Source: Morinoia aosen (Eukaryota > Arthropoda > Malacostraca > Amphipoda > Talitridae). From it: a stretch of DNA of 64,000 nt. Each line of letters opens with the position of its first letter. Position 1 is the stretch's first letter. The DNA is taken from positions 11,084,316 through 11,148,315 of the forward strand of contig CM059568.1 in assembly GCA_030386875.1 (NCBI GenBank), read 5' to 3'. Below the pieces are notes generated by a model. It was not told the DNA's origin and searched no databases. It worked only from the letters and a program-made list of their open reading frames with translations. Made by a program: the position numbers and the translations under genes. Shown piece after piece: positions 45,489 to 56,765 of this stretch.

Positions 45489-48400
45489 AATATCCCTCCG
45501 TCGCGTTTTTTGTTTAAAAGCTCCTGCTTTTTTTTCTCCTTCACTCGACCTCAACGCGTGCGACTATACGTTTGGAATAACGCGTAGTTCCGAGGAAACA
45601 GATGTGAAGCTTGACGACAAGATTTGCTCCAAATAAGTGCTCTGATACGGGGAAGTCCTGTGAAAACAACCGTGTAGTAGTCCTTGGGCAGGACCTATTC
45701 ACCTAACGACGGATGTTGACGTCCCCTCTTGTCGTCATGACCGCCGTATACAACAGTCGTGAAGCTAAAGAACTTCAGGGATCAAAATCCCTTAAATACC
45801 TTGGCCACCTAGGGTCCAAGGGGCTTCCATTTACTTGATTCCTCTTGCAGAAATTTTCGAGTTAAATAACTCCGCGGGGCCTGAGATGTAAGGTGGACGT
45901 ATTCCTCTTATGCGGGATGTCGTCATCTTTTGGAGTGCTGCTGTCCCATTTGTCGTCTCGCTGGTAAATACAGCATAACGTCGCTCCCTTCACTTGCCGT
46001 CACGCCTTCCGTCGTCGATGTTACCTGCTGTGGGAGTTGTGAGATTGCGTCGTGTCGCGTGCTGACTAGCTGAGGCTCGTACGCGAAGCGTATGTGCGTG
46101 CGTGCGTGTAGGGGTGTGTTGCAGTAAGTGCGTATCCCTCAAGCGCCGACGCCCGAGCTGTGACGTCATGCCGCTGCCTCAGGTGCCGCGCTGTGCGTGC
46201 GTATGTCCATCCACTCGCTCACGTCCACGGTGCGCGCAGGCGTTGCCGTCTACCCTCTGGGTTGCGCGGTGCGGTTGTGGTTGGGTCGGTGCTCCGTGCG
46301 ACGTGGTTGTGCACCACACAAGGCAAGCGCGTCCTTGTGATGCCCGTTGTCGGCCCGCGTACGACTTGCCCTTGACGCCATGACTGAAAGTTCAGTTTTG
46401 GTTATTCAATGACCTTATCAATCCGAGATTTCCACTCCCTTGTTGCAGTCATACGCATTCGCATCCATATCGCGTTCACCTCATTCACTCCACTTTACTT
46501 CGCGTTCACAAAGAGGACATAAGCCTAATTTTAATTCCAATCTTAAACTAGACGTGATATTACGTGACAATTATGAATCGCATAAAGAAAGACTACATAA
46601 ATTTCTAATAACATACTAGCGTTGGAAATTAGATAATGACAGAGCGGTATGATCTTTGAATTAGAATCAGATTCACTTGATTTTAATAACATTCACATTT
46701 TGTTGCGATGCTATAATTCATATAAACCTTGAGAGAATAATTTTTTTTCATAAAATCAATGATCCAGATATGCGCATGAATTACATTCAAGTATTCAATT
46801 TGCGGTGGTAATTAGTTTATTCGTTGACTATAAGATATGGCAAGCAATCAAGAATGACAAATGATAGAATGATAAAATGAAAGGGTTACATCATCATGTT
46901 TAAGTAGTGCACGTTTCACATTACGTTAAAATTTAAGTATTAAACATTTCAGTTGAGTTTGAGATAAGACCATCACTTCGACATGTGCTATGAAGACAGG
47001 GTTCACTATGAGTAACACGAGTGGTCGTGGTAGTAAGCGTTAGGCTTTGAGAAAGAAAGGGATGTAGAGGCATAGGAGTAGAGGGAAGAGGGTCGGAAGG
47101 ATCGAGCGCCAGGCAGTGCCAGATGTTCGGTGGGCGAGTTGGAATGTAAACAAGGCTCGGTAGACCGTCCTCACCACAGCACACAACCTCGTCCATGTCA
47201 CACTCTCCATAGCATCTCAACACCAATATTCCAGACGTGAACATTCACTCATACAACATCCCTCTCAACATGAAATTATATGGTTACACATTGCAATAAA
47301 TTTGAAATGGACGTGGAATGAAATTACCAGTACATTACATAAATTCGCACCAGTAAATTTAGTAAATATCAAATTTATAAGTATACATAGTGTATGTAAA
47401 ATTTTTTGATGCGCGGAAAATGTTATTTTGAATGAAATTTAACTTTTACATGAGCCTCCTTTAGCATGTGAGGATGAAATTTAATTTTTTATAAGGTATA
47501 AATTTAATTATCCATAGAAGATTTTTATGGAGGTTTACGAATCATACTTTAGAGTCGATAACTTCACAAACATAGTTTAAACTTTGGCGAGCTAGGATGA
47601 CATAGCTTTAAACGTTCAACTCAGCCTGAAGATTTGAATTCCAAGCCGGCGTCATGAATAGCTGTTCTCATGTCTCTCTCTCGCCGATACAAAATGGCGC
47701 CTGCAATTCAATGGCTTGGCTTCTATATGAAAATTTTCACAGAGCCCTATTCCAACTTATTGCTCGAATACCGTAACTTGTGCGATAAGTAATTGAATGA
47801 GGCTTGAACTTATTTTTGCAAACCGATTGTAATTAATTCTTTTGCATACTTGGTATTTCCATATACATAGACAATTAATACACAACATAATAATGAAATT
47901 TGAAGTTTCAGAACGGGAATAATTAGTATAATGAGCATAACATAATCAGAGGACTACAAACGGCAAACCTGAAACGTGATTATCGAGAGAAATTAACGAA
48001 ACACAACCAAGATTAATGCATGATATGACATATGAATAATTTTATAGTAAACAAACACAATAAATGAAATGTAAATAGGTTCACAATAGAAATAAAATGA
48101 CACAATATTCGTAAGTGGGCACATAAAATAGAAACAATTTAAATGCAAGCGGGCTACAGTGACATAGATTATTAAACACCCTGATACAATGATAATGATA
48201 ATCATTCATTACAATTTAAATCATTCTTCACTATCTAAATTTGCGTCTGGCCGATTAAATGCAATTTTTATGCTTTATAAAATATTTGAGGCGGATTTAA
48301 TTAGATATGGTTTGGTAACGTGGCATAATTTAGTAATTTTTAGTAGTTGATAGTTGATAAGCGTGACAAATTTAATTGGGAATTGGCAAGCGTGACAAAT

Positions 48401-48489
48401 TTGACCGGTCTCTTTCGGAGCGTGAGCACAGCAAGATTAAGCAGAATTATCATTAAACAAACTTAAAATCTCACTCCGCTGCCGCCATA
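45489..48489. other. Interior of the non-autonomous LTR element
   Basis: No retroviral-type protein motif in any frame. GC-rich with many CpG at about 45900-46400, AT-rich at about 46500-48480. The longest open frames (46102-46383 plus, 46933-47244 minus) are proline-, serine- or cysteine-rich and unrecognised. Confidence 0.6.
48470..48487 (-). promoter_or_regulatory. Putative primer-binding site
   Basis: Minus strand, two bases after the LTR end ...ATACAACA: TGGCGGCAGCGGAGTGAG. It starts with TGG, complementary to a tRNA 3' CCA end. The exact tRNA is not identified. Confidence 0.5.
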
Positions 48490-49849
48490 TGTTGTATTCC
48501 CCATTTTTATTTTAGATCTATACATTTTTCGTTGGCCAATTTTTCCGGAGGCAATTCTTTTCTCTGCATTATTTCTCGTTATTTCCTCGTCGCTTTCATT
48601 TTCTTTCGATCAATAGTCGAGACAGAAGGCCTCAATTATTCTATTTTGTTTGTATTAAAGATCGAAATAGATTGAGACTTTTCAATGTCATTAGTTACAA
48701 TTAAATATAATATTATAGCAAATCGAATAGGGCCTCATTAAGGAAAGTGACGACACCGTTACAACGTAAATTTCTGTTAAAATGATGACGTCCTTCAAAT
48801 AGCAATAGATTACATATTAGGATAGTGATTGACTTGCGATGTACATGTCGTATTAAAGAATCTAGATGATCGTGACATATTCAAATCTCGGAAACTACCC
48901 TAATCTATCAGAAAATACAGTTACAGGAGATCGCATCATGATCTCAAAATAAGCAGGTGAAGCCTTCATTACTTGAACATTAATACATTGATAATTACTA
49001 TAAGCACATTTTATATGAGGTGAAGCCTCCGCGGAATCATTTGTCTTGTGAAATATAGAACATTTAACTCATCAATGAACCTAGCGCAATACATTTAGGA
49101 TACAGAATCTAGACCTACTACACGAAGCAAAGTGGCTTGAATGTATGGAATACGAAAACGCTAGAATACTTAGCTCTGTCCTGAATGGCGCCTACGAGTC
49201 AACACACGACTCATTGAATAACAAGTGGGTAACCCTCACTGCCTGGCTGGCTCGCCAGGACATCGAGGTAGGAGCGCACGAAATAGACACGACCGTGCTT
49301 CTCTATAGCTGGGCCGCTAATGCCGGGTCGTCGTCTACCAAGCGTAGGAGTCTGTGAAGCCGTTCGCATAGAGAACAAACAGGTTCTCTTATAGACAATG
49401 CTTCACATTAGCTGTTCCTATCGGAAATGGCAAGTATCATCATATAATTGGAAGAAAATAGATATACGATTGGATGACAGTTAATTTACCCAGAGTGAAT
49501 AAGATCCTAAGTCTCTCTAAGGAAGGAAAAGAACATACATTAAGCAAATGGAGGCATTAGGCAGTCCGGTAACCTATCGTTGCCTGTGACGTGGCACTCG
49601 TAGAGGGTGCGTTGGTGCGCCTTCAAACGATGAGGTTGATGTTGTCGATGTTGGTAGAGCTGAAGGCGACGGTTGACGATGTCTAGGCCAAGTTCGTGGA
49701 GATAAGAATATGCAGCCTTTATTGACGAGAAGATATTTCTTATGGAAGTCAGTCTTTTCGAAGGAATTTCAGTCGCTAGCTAGGCAGACTTTTCTTCTTA
49801 ACGCCCATCCAAACACAGCGTAGAGTATAGTCACAGCAGAATCATGACA
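48490..49849 (-). repeat. LTR copy (right), SINE-free
   Basis: 1360 bp, TGTTGTATTCC to TCATGACA. It contains the empty site of the SINE found in the left LTR. Confidence 0.9.
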
Positions 49850-49988
49850 CCGTTCATCTAACGTGGGACAAAAAGCTCTCTCAGTTTCTGGAGCTTTTTT
49901 GTGGAACAAGCTTCCCCAGCATATCAAAAACTCTAAAACTGTAAAAGAATTTAGAGTAAATGTGTCACGTCATTTTGCATCTCTATAG
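49850..49988 (+). pseudogene. Non-LTR retrotransposon ORF2 C-terminus, right part
   Basis: Frame SSNVGQKALSVSGAFLWNKL, then PQHIKNSKTVKEFRVNVSRH, ending FASL and TAG at 49986-49988. The pattern R-x(n)-G-x(2)-S-x(3)-G-x-x-LWN-x-LP is the characteristic tail after the reverse transcriptase of CR1/RTE/jockey-like elements. It joins in frame to 43753-43839 when the LTR element and one CCGT are removed. A 3'-UTR-like AT-rich tract follows to about 50380. Confidence 0.7.
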
Positions 49989-51670
49989 ACCTGCAGCATT
50001 TCGGTGTGAATTTCCCATTTTCCAGAAATTTTAATTTTCCTGAAATTTCTGTTAGAAAATTAGAAACTATTTCATTTTACGTTTGCTAAGCCATTATTGC
50101 ATTCATCTTAACTATTTCTGTCGACAATAATGAGCACCCCAGCCGTGAGTTCAATACAGCAGAATGAACGTTTTTTCCATAATTAGGAGTATTTCCTCAT
50201 CTTTATTTTGTTATTTTTTCTTCTCTGTGTTAATATTTAACATCCGTATGGAAAACATACTCTGAAATACATTTTGTGTGTACACCAATATACAGGTTTA
50301 TAAATGTGAGGATTGTGCAAAGTTTATAATGAATTAAATTCTGGCTAACGTTGTCTCGTTATTTCAAAATCATTCTCGAAGATGTTGTGAGGATTTCCCT
50401 CACAAACTCTCCAGGGTTGCGCGAGAGGCGCTTGAACTTTGGTCCTTTAATAGATCCAGCTAGGCAGCCCGGCAGTAAGGTCGGAGGGTGCAGGGCTGAG
50501 ACAGGTAGATGCTTTTGAAACTCGGTTCTTTTTGGGTTTAATACATTTTGATAATTTGAAACTTAATACTCTTGATCTTAGTCTTTCGAACTTAACTCTT
50601 TCGAGATAGGTTTGAACCCCTAAACTTCATGAAACTGAAATTTTATTGCCGTTGCTACTGCGAAGGCCGGTGGTTTTATCTTCGCGGAGTGTCTTGCTAA
50701 TCTACTATCGAGCGGAGTGACTTGAACTACCTCGTCATTACTCAACGTGTCTTGTGCCGTCAACGGCGCGTACTTGGGCCCGGCTCTACGGGTCACCGGC
50801 GTCTCGTCTGTTAACTTGGCATCTTTCCTCTTATTCTTTACTCTTGTGTGGTTGTGTGAGTGCTTGATTATTTCTAGTACCGACTTTCGATTAAATTGTT
50901 ACTTACTTACTTTAAGGTTGCTTTGGCGACCAAATTAACTTACCTTAACCTACTTAACTTACTTAAACTTACTTATTTAACTCTTTGATGAGAGCTCTGC
51001 CTGTAAGAGGGGAGTCTATAACTCCCCTATTTGAGCTCGGTCTTCTCCTCTTACTATCTTCTTGGAAGTTCGGTACTTTTGCCCTTTGCCTAACCTTGAC
51101 AACTCTTCCTGCCCTAAAGTTCCTACACTGGACGAACCATAAAGTTCAGGTGTGGTTATTCTAGAGTTTCATATAAATTACAAATTGTCCTGTTTAAATT
51201 TGTTATAACTGACTATTTGTTGATAATTATTTTTTCTGTTGCCAACCTTCGTACGTGTAACCCTGTCATCTTCTCGCAGTATATTCAAGTGTGGCTGCGT
51301 GGAGAGAGGTCCGGTGCTCCTTTCGTCGGTACCTCATAACCCCTTGCAGCTGCCTTGATTAGGTAATTTGGTTTTCACATCTCTATAACAGCTCTGTTGA
51401 TTTTGTAATGCCACGATGGATTTCTCATCTCTGATAATAGATCTGTTGATTTTATAATGACATTTATTTAATTGCTTTGTCTTAATATTTTATTTTATTA
51501 GCAGACGAGTCGGTGCCCTGGGAGTTTTCTTGACTGTTGCCGCGCTCCTGAAACGCTCCGCCGCCAGCACGCGCTTTTCCCTGCTGCGAGGGTTGGCTGC
51601 TTCCACGTCCGCACCGAAGACGTGTTGCAGCGCCGGGTCGCCGGGGGCTTTATCCTGGTCGTACCGCACC

Positions 51671-53987
51671 CAGGGTTGCCAGATGATGTGCACCACTTTT
51701 AGCCAAATGTTCCCAGAAAATTAGCCACAATTAGCCACTTTTATTTTTATTGTAAATAAATTAAAAAACAGTGATACAGATAAATGTCTTACCGTGTTGA
51801 GTTCATTAAATTGGTTCCATGGCAATGTCTTCAAATTCTTGTGAAAATTTTTCTTCTGAAATTTGTTTGCTGCATCCTGGTTGGTCAACTTCATTGATAT
51901 CTTGTGCTTCGGGTGCTAAATGCATGTCGCTTGTGAAGAGGCTGAGCATTCTTTCTGTTACATGAAAGTCTTTGCAACAAGTTTTATTAGCTAGCAAATA
52001 AGATTTAATTCTCAAGACGGAGTCTATCGTTTTAGTTGCTAACTTGTTTCTTTGTTTGCTCTTCACATTTGTTACAGATGAAAAAATGCGTTCCGCAAAT
52101 GCATTACTAATGGGCGCTGAGAAAAGGTTGAGCATCACTTGACCAATGTCAGTAAAATATTTTTCTCCGAGAGCATTTTCAAACTTGATAACCATTGCCC
52201 AAAATTCGATTGGATCGGATGGTATGCTTCCTGTTTCGATCTCTTCTTTCCAGTTAATATGAAGTAAATTCACGTACTGATTTTCAATTTTGCTGACGTC
52301 ATAATTGCTTATGAAGGCGTGAAAAGATTTGGGTAAATCCTTAAAATCTGGTCTCATTTGACTTAGCGCTCTTTCAGGTTTGAAAAGGTGGAGACTCTTC
52401 ACCACGTTATCGTCATCTAATAAGCGACATTCTAATTGTCTGCTTGCCTCGATAACAGCATTAAGACATTTTTCTTTAATGATATCCTTCTCTTTTTCTG
52501 GCATTGTAGATTCTCTGAGAAGCAGCTCAAATTTGGCTCCAAGAAATCTTGAATCAATCTTTTGTTTGAGTGACTGATGAAGCATTTCAACATCTCTATT
52601 TAACTTGCACACATCTGCATGTGTGGCCTGAAATGCAGCATTCAGGTGCTCAAAATCTTGAATTATTGGTAGTAGAAATGTAAGATATAGCAAATTTGCT
52701 TGATCATTCAGCATGGCATCAATAATATTTGCATGGTAGTTGCGTTATTTGTCTTTGAGTAGCTTAAAATACAATTTTAGCTCCTCCCATTTCGTCACAA
52801 TGGCATAAATGCACTTTCCTTTCACTAGCCATCTAGTGTTAGCTGGAGTTATGAACTTTGTTGAATCTATGCATCCATCATTGAGCAACGTATCCAATCC
52901 AATGCAGTTACTCAAATCAATATTGTTGGTACTAAAAAAATTTTCAATTGCAGTAAACAGATTTTCCCCAGTAGTAGAAACAACCTCAATCATACCCAAA
53001 AACTCCGTTTTCAAGCTGTTGAATTTTTGAGAATAAAACCTCACACACAAGCATAAGTGCTTCACTGATGAAATATCTGTTGATTCATCAATAAATAAAT
53101 AATACTTTACGTCTCTCAGTTCCCGCACTAATTCTTCAAAAAGTGACAAACTTATGACATTATTAATAAGACATGCACATTTGGTTCGGTGGAGTTTCAA
53201 ATGGTCCAAAGTGCCGCCTTTGCAATATTCTTTAACAATATCTCCAAGATGATCAACTGACCGAATACTGCAATGGCAAGCAATTGCCACGCGGAATTTA
53301 ATGTCAAATTCTTTCAGTGATTTACTTACGGTTTTTGGTTTCACGAACTTAGCAAGCGATTGACAACTTTTCAATTTTTTTTCTTTGTTACTATGCTTGT
53401 CTGATTTTTCATGCATCCCTAAATTATGCTTCTTGAACTGCGATATTGTGATAAGCATAGCTAACAAAAACATACATCATCTTTAAGCATCAACCAAGAG
53501 TGCTCTTTCTCCCACTCCTTATTGTATTTTCTACCAACAGATTTCTTCACGCTTGCAGCACTCATTATGAGCAAGAATTGCTTCGTTTCCTGAAGAACAG
53601 TGGTTTTTCGTTTTGAAACACTTCAATCAAATATAGGAACACGAATGGAACACTTTTATCGATGTCATTGACAGAAAGAGTTCTGATTCCCGGTAACGCT
53701 AATTAAGTTTACAGGGGCACTGCCTTAGCTGGACTGAAGCAGTTCCCGCCGCCGGAATACCGCCAGAAGTTCTGAACTCGTTTCGACATCGTTCAAACCG
53801 GAACAAACGCGTTGCGTTTAGGATGCAATATATTTTTTTCGTAATTAGTAAACAAATATTATCAACAATCAGTAAATTAGCCACAATTAGCCAAAATTAA
53901 GGTGGCTAATTCTCAAAAAATTTTCCTTAGCCACAGTTCATGAAAATTAGCCACTTTGGCTAAAATTAGCCACATCTGGCAACCCTG
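51671..53987 (-). mobile_element. hAT DNA transposon (family 2), 2.3 kb
   Basis: TIRs CAGGGTTGCCAGATG (51671) and its reverse complement ending at 53987. A perfect 8-bp duplication ACCGCACC flanks it (51663-51670, 53988-53995). Both sub-terminal regions have repeated AATTAGCCAC motifs in both orientations, likely transposase-binding sites. It is inserted inside a solo LTR and carries a minus-strand transposase. Confidence 0.95.
51806..53565 (-). pseudogene. hAT transposase (BED finger to dimerisation domain), inactivated
   Basis: The ATG at 53565 opens a short N-terminus (KYNKEWEKEHSWLMLKDDVC) leading to a BED-type CxxC, after which a stop/frameshift near 53465 moves to the frame 53473-52745. 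That frame has HEKSDKHS (the finger's His pair), then YYLFIDESTDISSVKHL with the first catalytic Asp, and PANTRWLVKGKCIYAIVTKW. Between DLSNCIGLD and ANTRW about 100 residues of the usual core, including the expected second Asp, are missing. A single TAA (about 52745-52747) separates it from the last frame 52714-51806, which ends with LFSAPISNAFAERIFSSVTN, the hAT dimerisation domain. It would normally excise and reinsert the element; this copy cannot. Confidence 0.88.
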
Positions 53988-54452
53988 ACCGCACCTCCGC
54001 CGTGCCGCATGACAGCCGGCTGGCAGTTGGCCTTCTACGTCTTCGTTTTGCTGACTGCTTTGGTGGCCCAAGACCGTTATTCTGCGGGTAGCCGTTGCTG
54101 GACCCGTGTTACCGCCTAACAACTTCTACAGCCGCTTTGGGTGGACGTCCCGTTCGAGCTCACAAGACCCGACTGGCTTTCGCAGTTTTTACTTCAACCT
54201 TTAAGAAAATATTACTTAAGTAGCAATCTGCCCATTGCTTGAATAAATGCGTCACTATTAGAATAACTGAACTTCCTAATAGTTTTTAACTCTAGCATTG
54301 TTGCCTGTCTCTTAAGACGAGCAGGCTGTTCCCTTTTAATTGTTCGCGCCTAACCTTGGGAAGGCGCACGAGTCGTTAATAAACTGATTTTCCTTGTTGC
54401 TTCTTTAATTTGTTCTTTGCTAGATTGTGTGGACGCAAATGCGCCACAATGT

Positions 54453-55022
54453 TTTCAATCGATTTCGGCTGAGCTGGGGGAGGGGTTAATTTAAGCATTT
54501 TCATTTAGTCTTTTAATATTTTTCCGTGCGTTCAGTGCACACCAGCACTAAACTTTAAAATCGAAAAAACTGTTAATTTCTGTTATCAAAATTATCACTT
54601 TGGACCATTGCTTAATCTACCTATATGTGCCAAATTTTGTAAATATTCTCCACTCAAATGTGATATCCGGCCACAATGTTACTCCATTTTATCCCATGTA
54701 CACATGTCTGTATAATGCTGAAGAGTTGTGTTGTTTCTTGACTGTAACCTGAGTTTTCTTAAAAATTTCTATGAAGTAACTAAAAACCAGTTCATTTTAC
54801 GTTTTCCGAAGTCTTCTTTTCCTTTTATTTATTTTTTTTTCGAATAATTTCTTATGATTACAATGAGCTCAACTGTCATTATCGGTGTAATAGATGGTAG
54901 GTTGTTTCTATCCTCTTATTTTATATTTGTATTTTTTTCTTATATTTCATTCTCAATAAGTACATATATTAATATGTGTGTGTACGTATATAGGTATATA
55001 TATATCTACATAAATGGATATA
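54453..55022. other. AT-rich spacer, possible diverged retrotransposon 3' tail
   Basis: CTCCATTTTATCCCATGTAC near 54685 recurs at about 63870 with similar flanks, and TTCATTTTACGTTT near 54790 recurs near 50070. This suggests diverged copies of one 3' untranslated tail. No coding sequence. Confidence 0.3.
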
Positions 55023-55026
55023 CATG

Positions 55027-56765
55027 TGTGGGGAAATACTTAACTCGTGCAATTTTTGGAAAATACTTCGCTTTAGGAAATGTCTAAAAAACCGTTATCA
55101 CTGTTATTCTCGAGCGTGAGAATGTCGACCAAAGTTTATCCGTGTGTGTAAGGACAATTCGTCACTGTTCGGTCGGAAAAACAAGCGGCGATTGTTTGGG
55201 GTAGAGGTAGGCGTGTCAGATGTCGCGGCCTCAAGTGCGGCGAGCGCAGGCATAGAGAACGACGCACACACGAACACACGCACGATACAAGCCGAGGCTT
55301 TGCAGGGCAAGGAGGCGGACGTGACGTCTGAACACAGGCCCGCACAACCGGAGCCAATCACAGCTCGCCAAAGCTATGACGCAAGAAGGTGTGTCTCAAC
55401 ACGCACCAATGAGAGTCCCAGACGTCAGAATAAGCAAGGATTCCGCCAATGAGGTTGCAGATGCTGCCTCTGTAGAATGGAAGCGTCGAGAACGATCTCG
55501 AAAGAGGGAACCGAAACACATATAAGGATGCGAGATGAAGCCTCGTGAGTCGTGAGGAATTTTTGAACACACGTGAGAGACTGCGCACGACGTCTCACGT
55601 CTGAGGGTGTTCTACACAATAGGCCAGCCTCGTCGGCTGGCCTTATACGGTTATACCCAACTGCAACTTGAAAGTTAATAATTCGAGGCACATAAAACAA
55701 CGTTGGACGTCGGAAGTCATTGGAGCACCGTCTTACAAAGGAAGCCTAATTGAAGTAAACCAGCCTCGCATCGGGGATCGTCATGAATAAACGCGTCGGA
55801 GATTCAACCAAGAGCAATCAACATCTGTGCATCGGGGTCGAACTCACAATCAACTTCAGCGGCAGTCGTCAACATTGCAAATGGCAAACAGTTAAGATCG
55901 CTCACCAACACTGCAAAGTTCAACGCATGGAACTACAATGAATCAGCTCACAACCGCTTCAAGGGATCAGCTGCCCGTAGAAAGAAGCGGGGGAGGGCAC
56001 CACTGCAGCGAGGTAGCAAGAGATCAGCCCACGCCAGCAGCAAGCCTAAGCTGCGACGCGGAACATCAGCAGTGAGCAATAACATCGGCTGTGAACGACG
56101 CGGAACATCAGCAGTGAGCAACAGCATCGTCAGTGAATGTCCATCAGTGAATCATTTATTATCAAAAGGGCGAGTGTTTTATAGTTGTGAGAGCTCTTTA
56201 GGTGGTGATAGAAGTTCAATTTCAGATGTAGATCAGCACACAGATAAGTGCTTTTCAAAGTTTCGCGAAGATTCATCTAATTTTATAGGCAATCGATTTC
56301 CTGTGTTTATTTAGTCGAGGATCGACTTCCCGTTGTATGGTTCGACACCGTGTCACAATTCCAGGTTAAATCGTGATGTGTTATTCTCGCGAATATTATG
56401 ATTTGTGTTACTGTGGAGCTGGCTGTTTTGTGTATGAGTAAATCGTTGTCAGCGATGGAGTGTGTGTAACTCGAATTTTCGGTAAGCATCACCTTTGTGT
56501 CAGGTCGTGTTTAAATATTTGCGGCGGTAGAAACTTACGTACTATTCATTGACGCCGTTGTGCCATTTCAAATCATTTCGTCCCCATGCCTTGTGTGTTT
56601 ATCCACGTGTTTCCCAATAAATTCGTGTTAATCTTGCTAACTCTTTTATTCTCCAAGTCTGGTATGCAGGTGTACGCGAGCATAAAGGATAATACTATAA
56701 CATGTTTGGGGGTTGAGACTCCCCCTGCGTGCGTGATTAGTAACCCCTTTTCACGCATCGCGACA
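55027..56765 (+). repeat. LTR copy (left), 1739 bp
   Basis: Contains a TATA-like ACACATATAAGG near 55518, a 41-bp internal duplication (CGCGGAACATCAGCAGTGAG at about 56057 and 56098) and AATAAA at about 56619. Open frames of 70-102 codons within it are repeated in the right LTR and show no family resemblance. Confidence 0.92.

Larger units (their letters stand above)
43840..49849 (-). mobile_element. Non-autonomous LTR retrotransposon (LARD-like), complete
   Basis: Two near-identical LTRs (43840-45488 with a 290-bp SINE inside, 48490-49849) begin TGTTGTATTCC and end TCATGACA. A 4-bp target duplication CCGT flanks them (43836-43839, 49850-49853). The 3.0-kb interior (45489-48489) has no gag, protease, reverse transcriptase or integrase. 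Minus orientation is inferred from a primer-binding-site-like TGGCGGCAGCGGAGTGAG on the minus strand, two bases beyond the LTR at 48490. The polypurine tract at the other end (GGAGGGA before TATT) is weak. It must rely on proteins of another element to move. Confidence 0.85.
50386..54448 (+). repeat. Solo LTR interrupted by a hAT element
   Basis: Starts TGTGAGGATTTCCCTCACA and ends TGCGCCACA. Flanked by 4-bp duplications ATGT (50382-50385, 54449-54452). Removing the hAT and one copy of its 8-bp duplication leaves about 1738 bp. No internal coding region and no second LTR are in the window, so it fits a solo LTR left by recombination. AATAAA at about 54379 supports plus orientation. It is not obviously the same family as the LTRs at 55027 and 61830, although the length is nearly equal. 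Confidence 0.65.

Noticed and set aside
55144..55452. 102-codon frame conserved exactly at 61947-62255
   Set aside because: It is the same situation: an identical LTR sequence, overlapping open frames on both strands, and no family resemblance.
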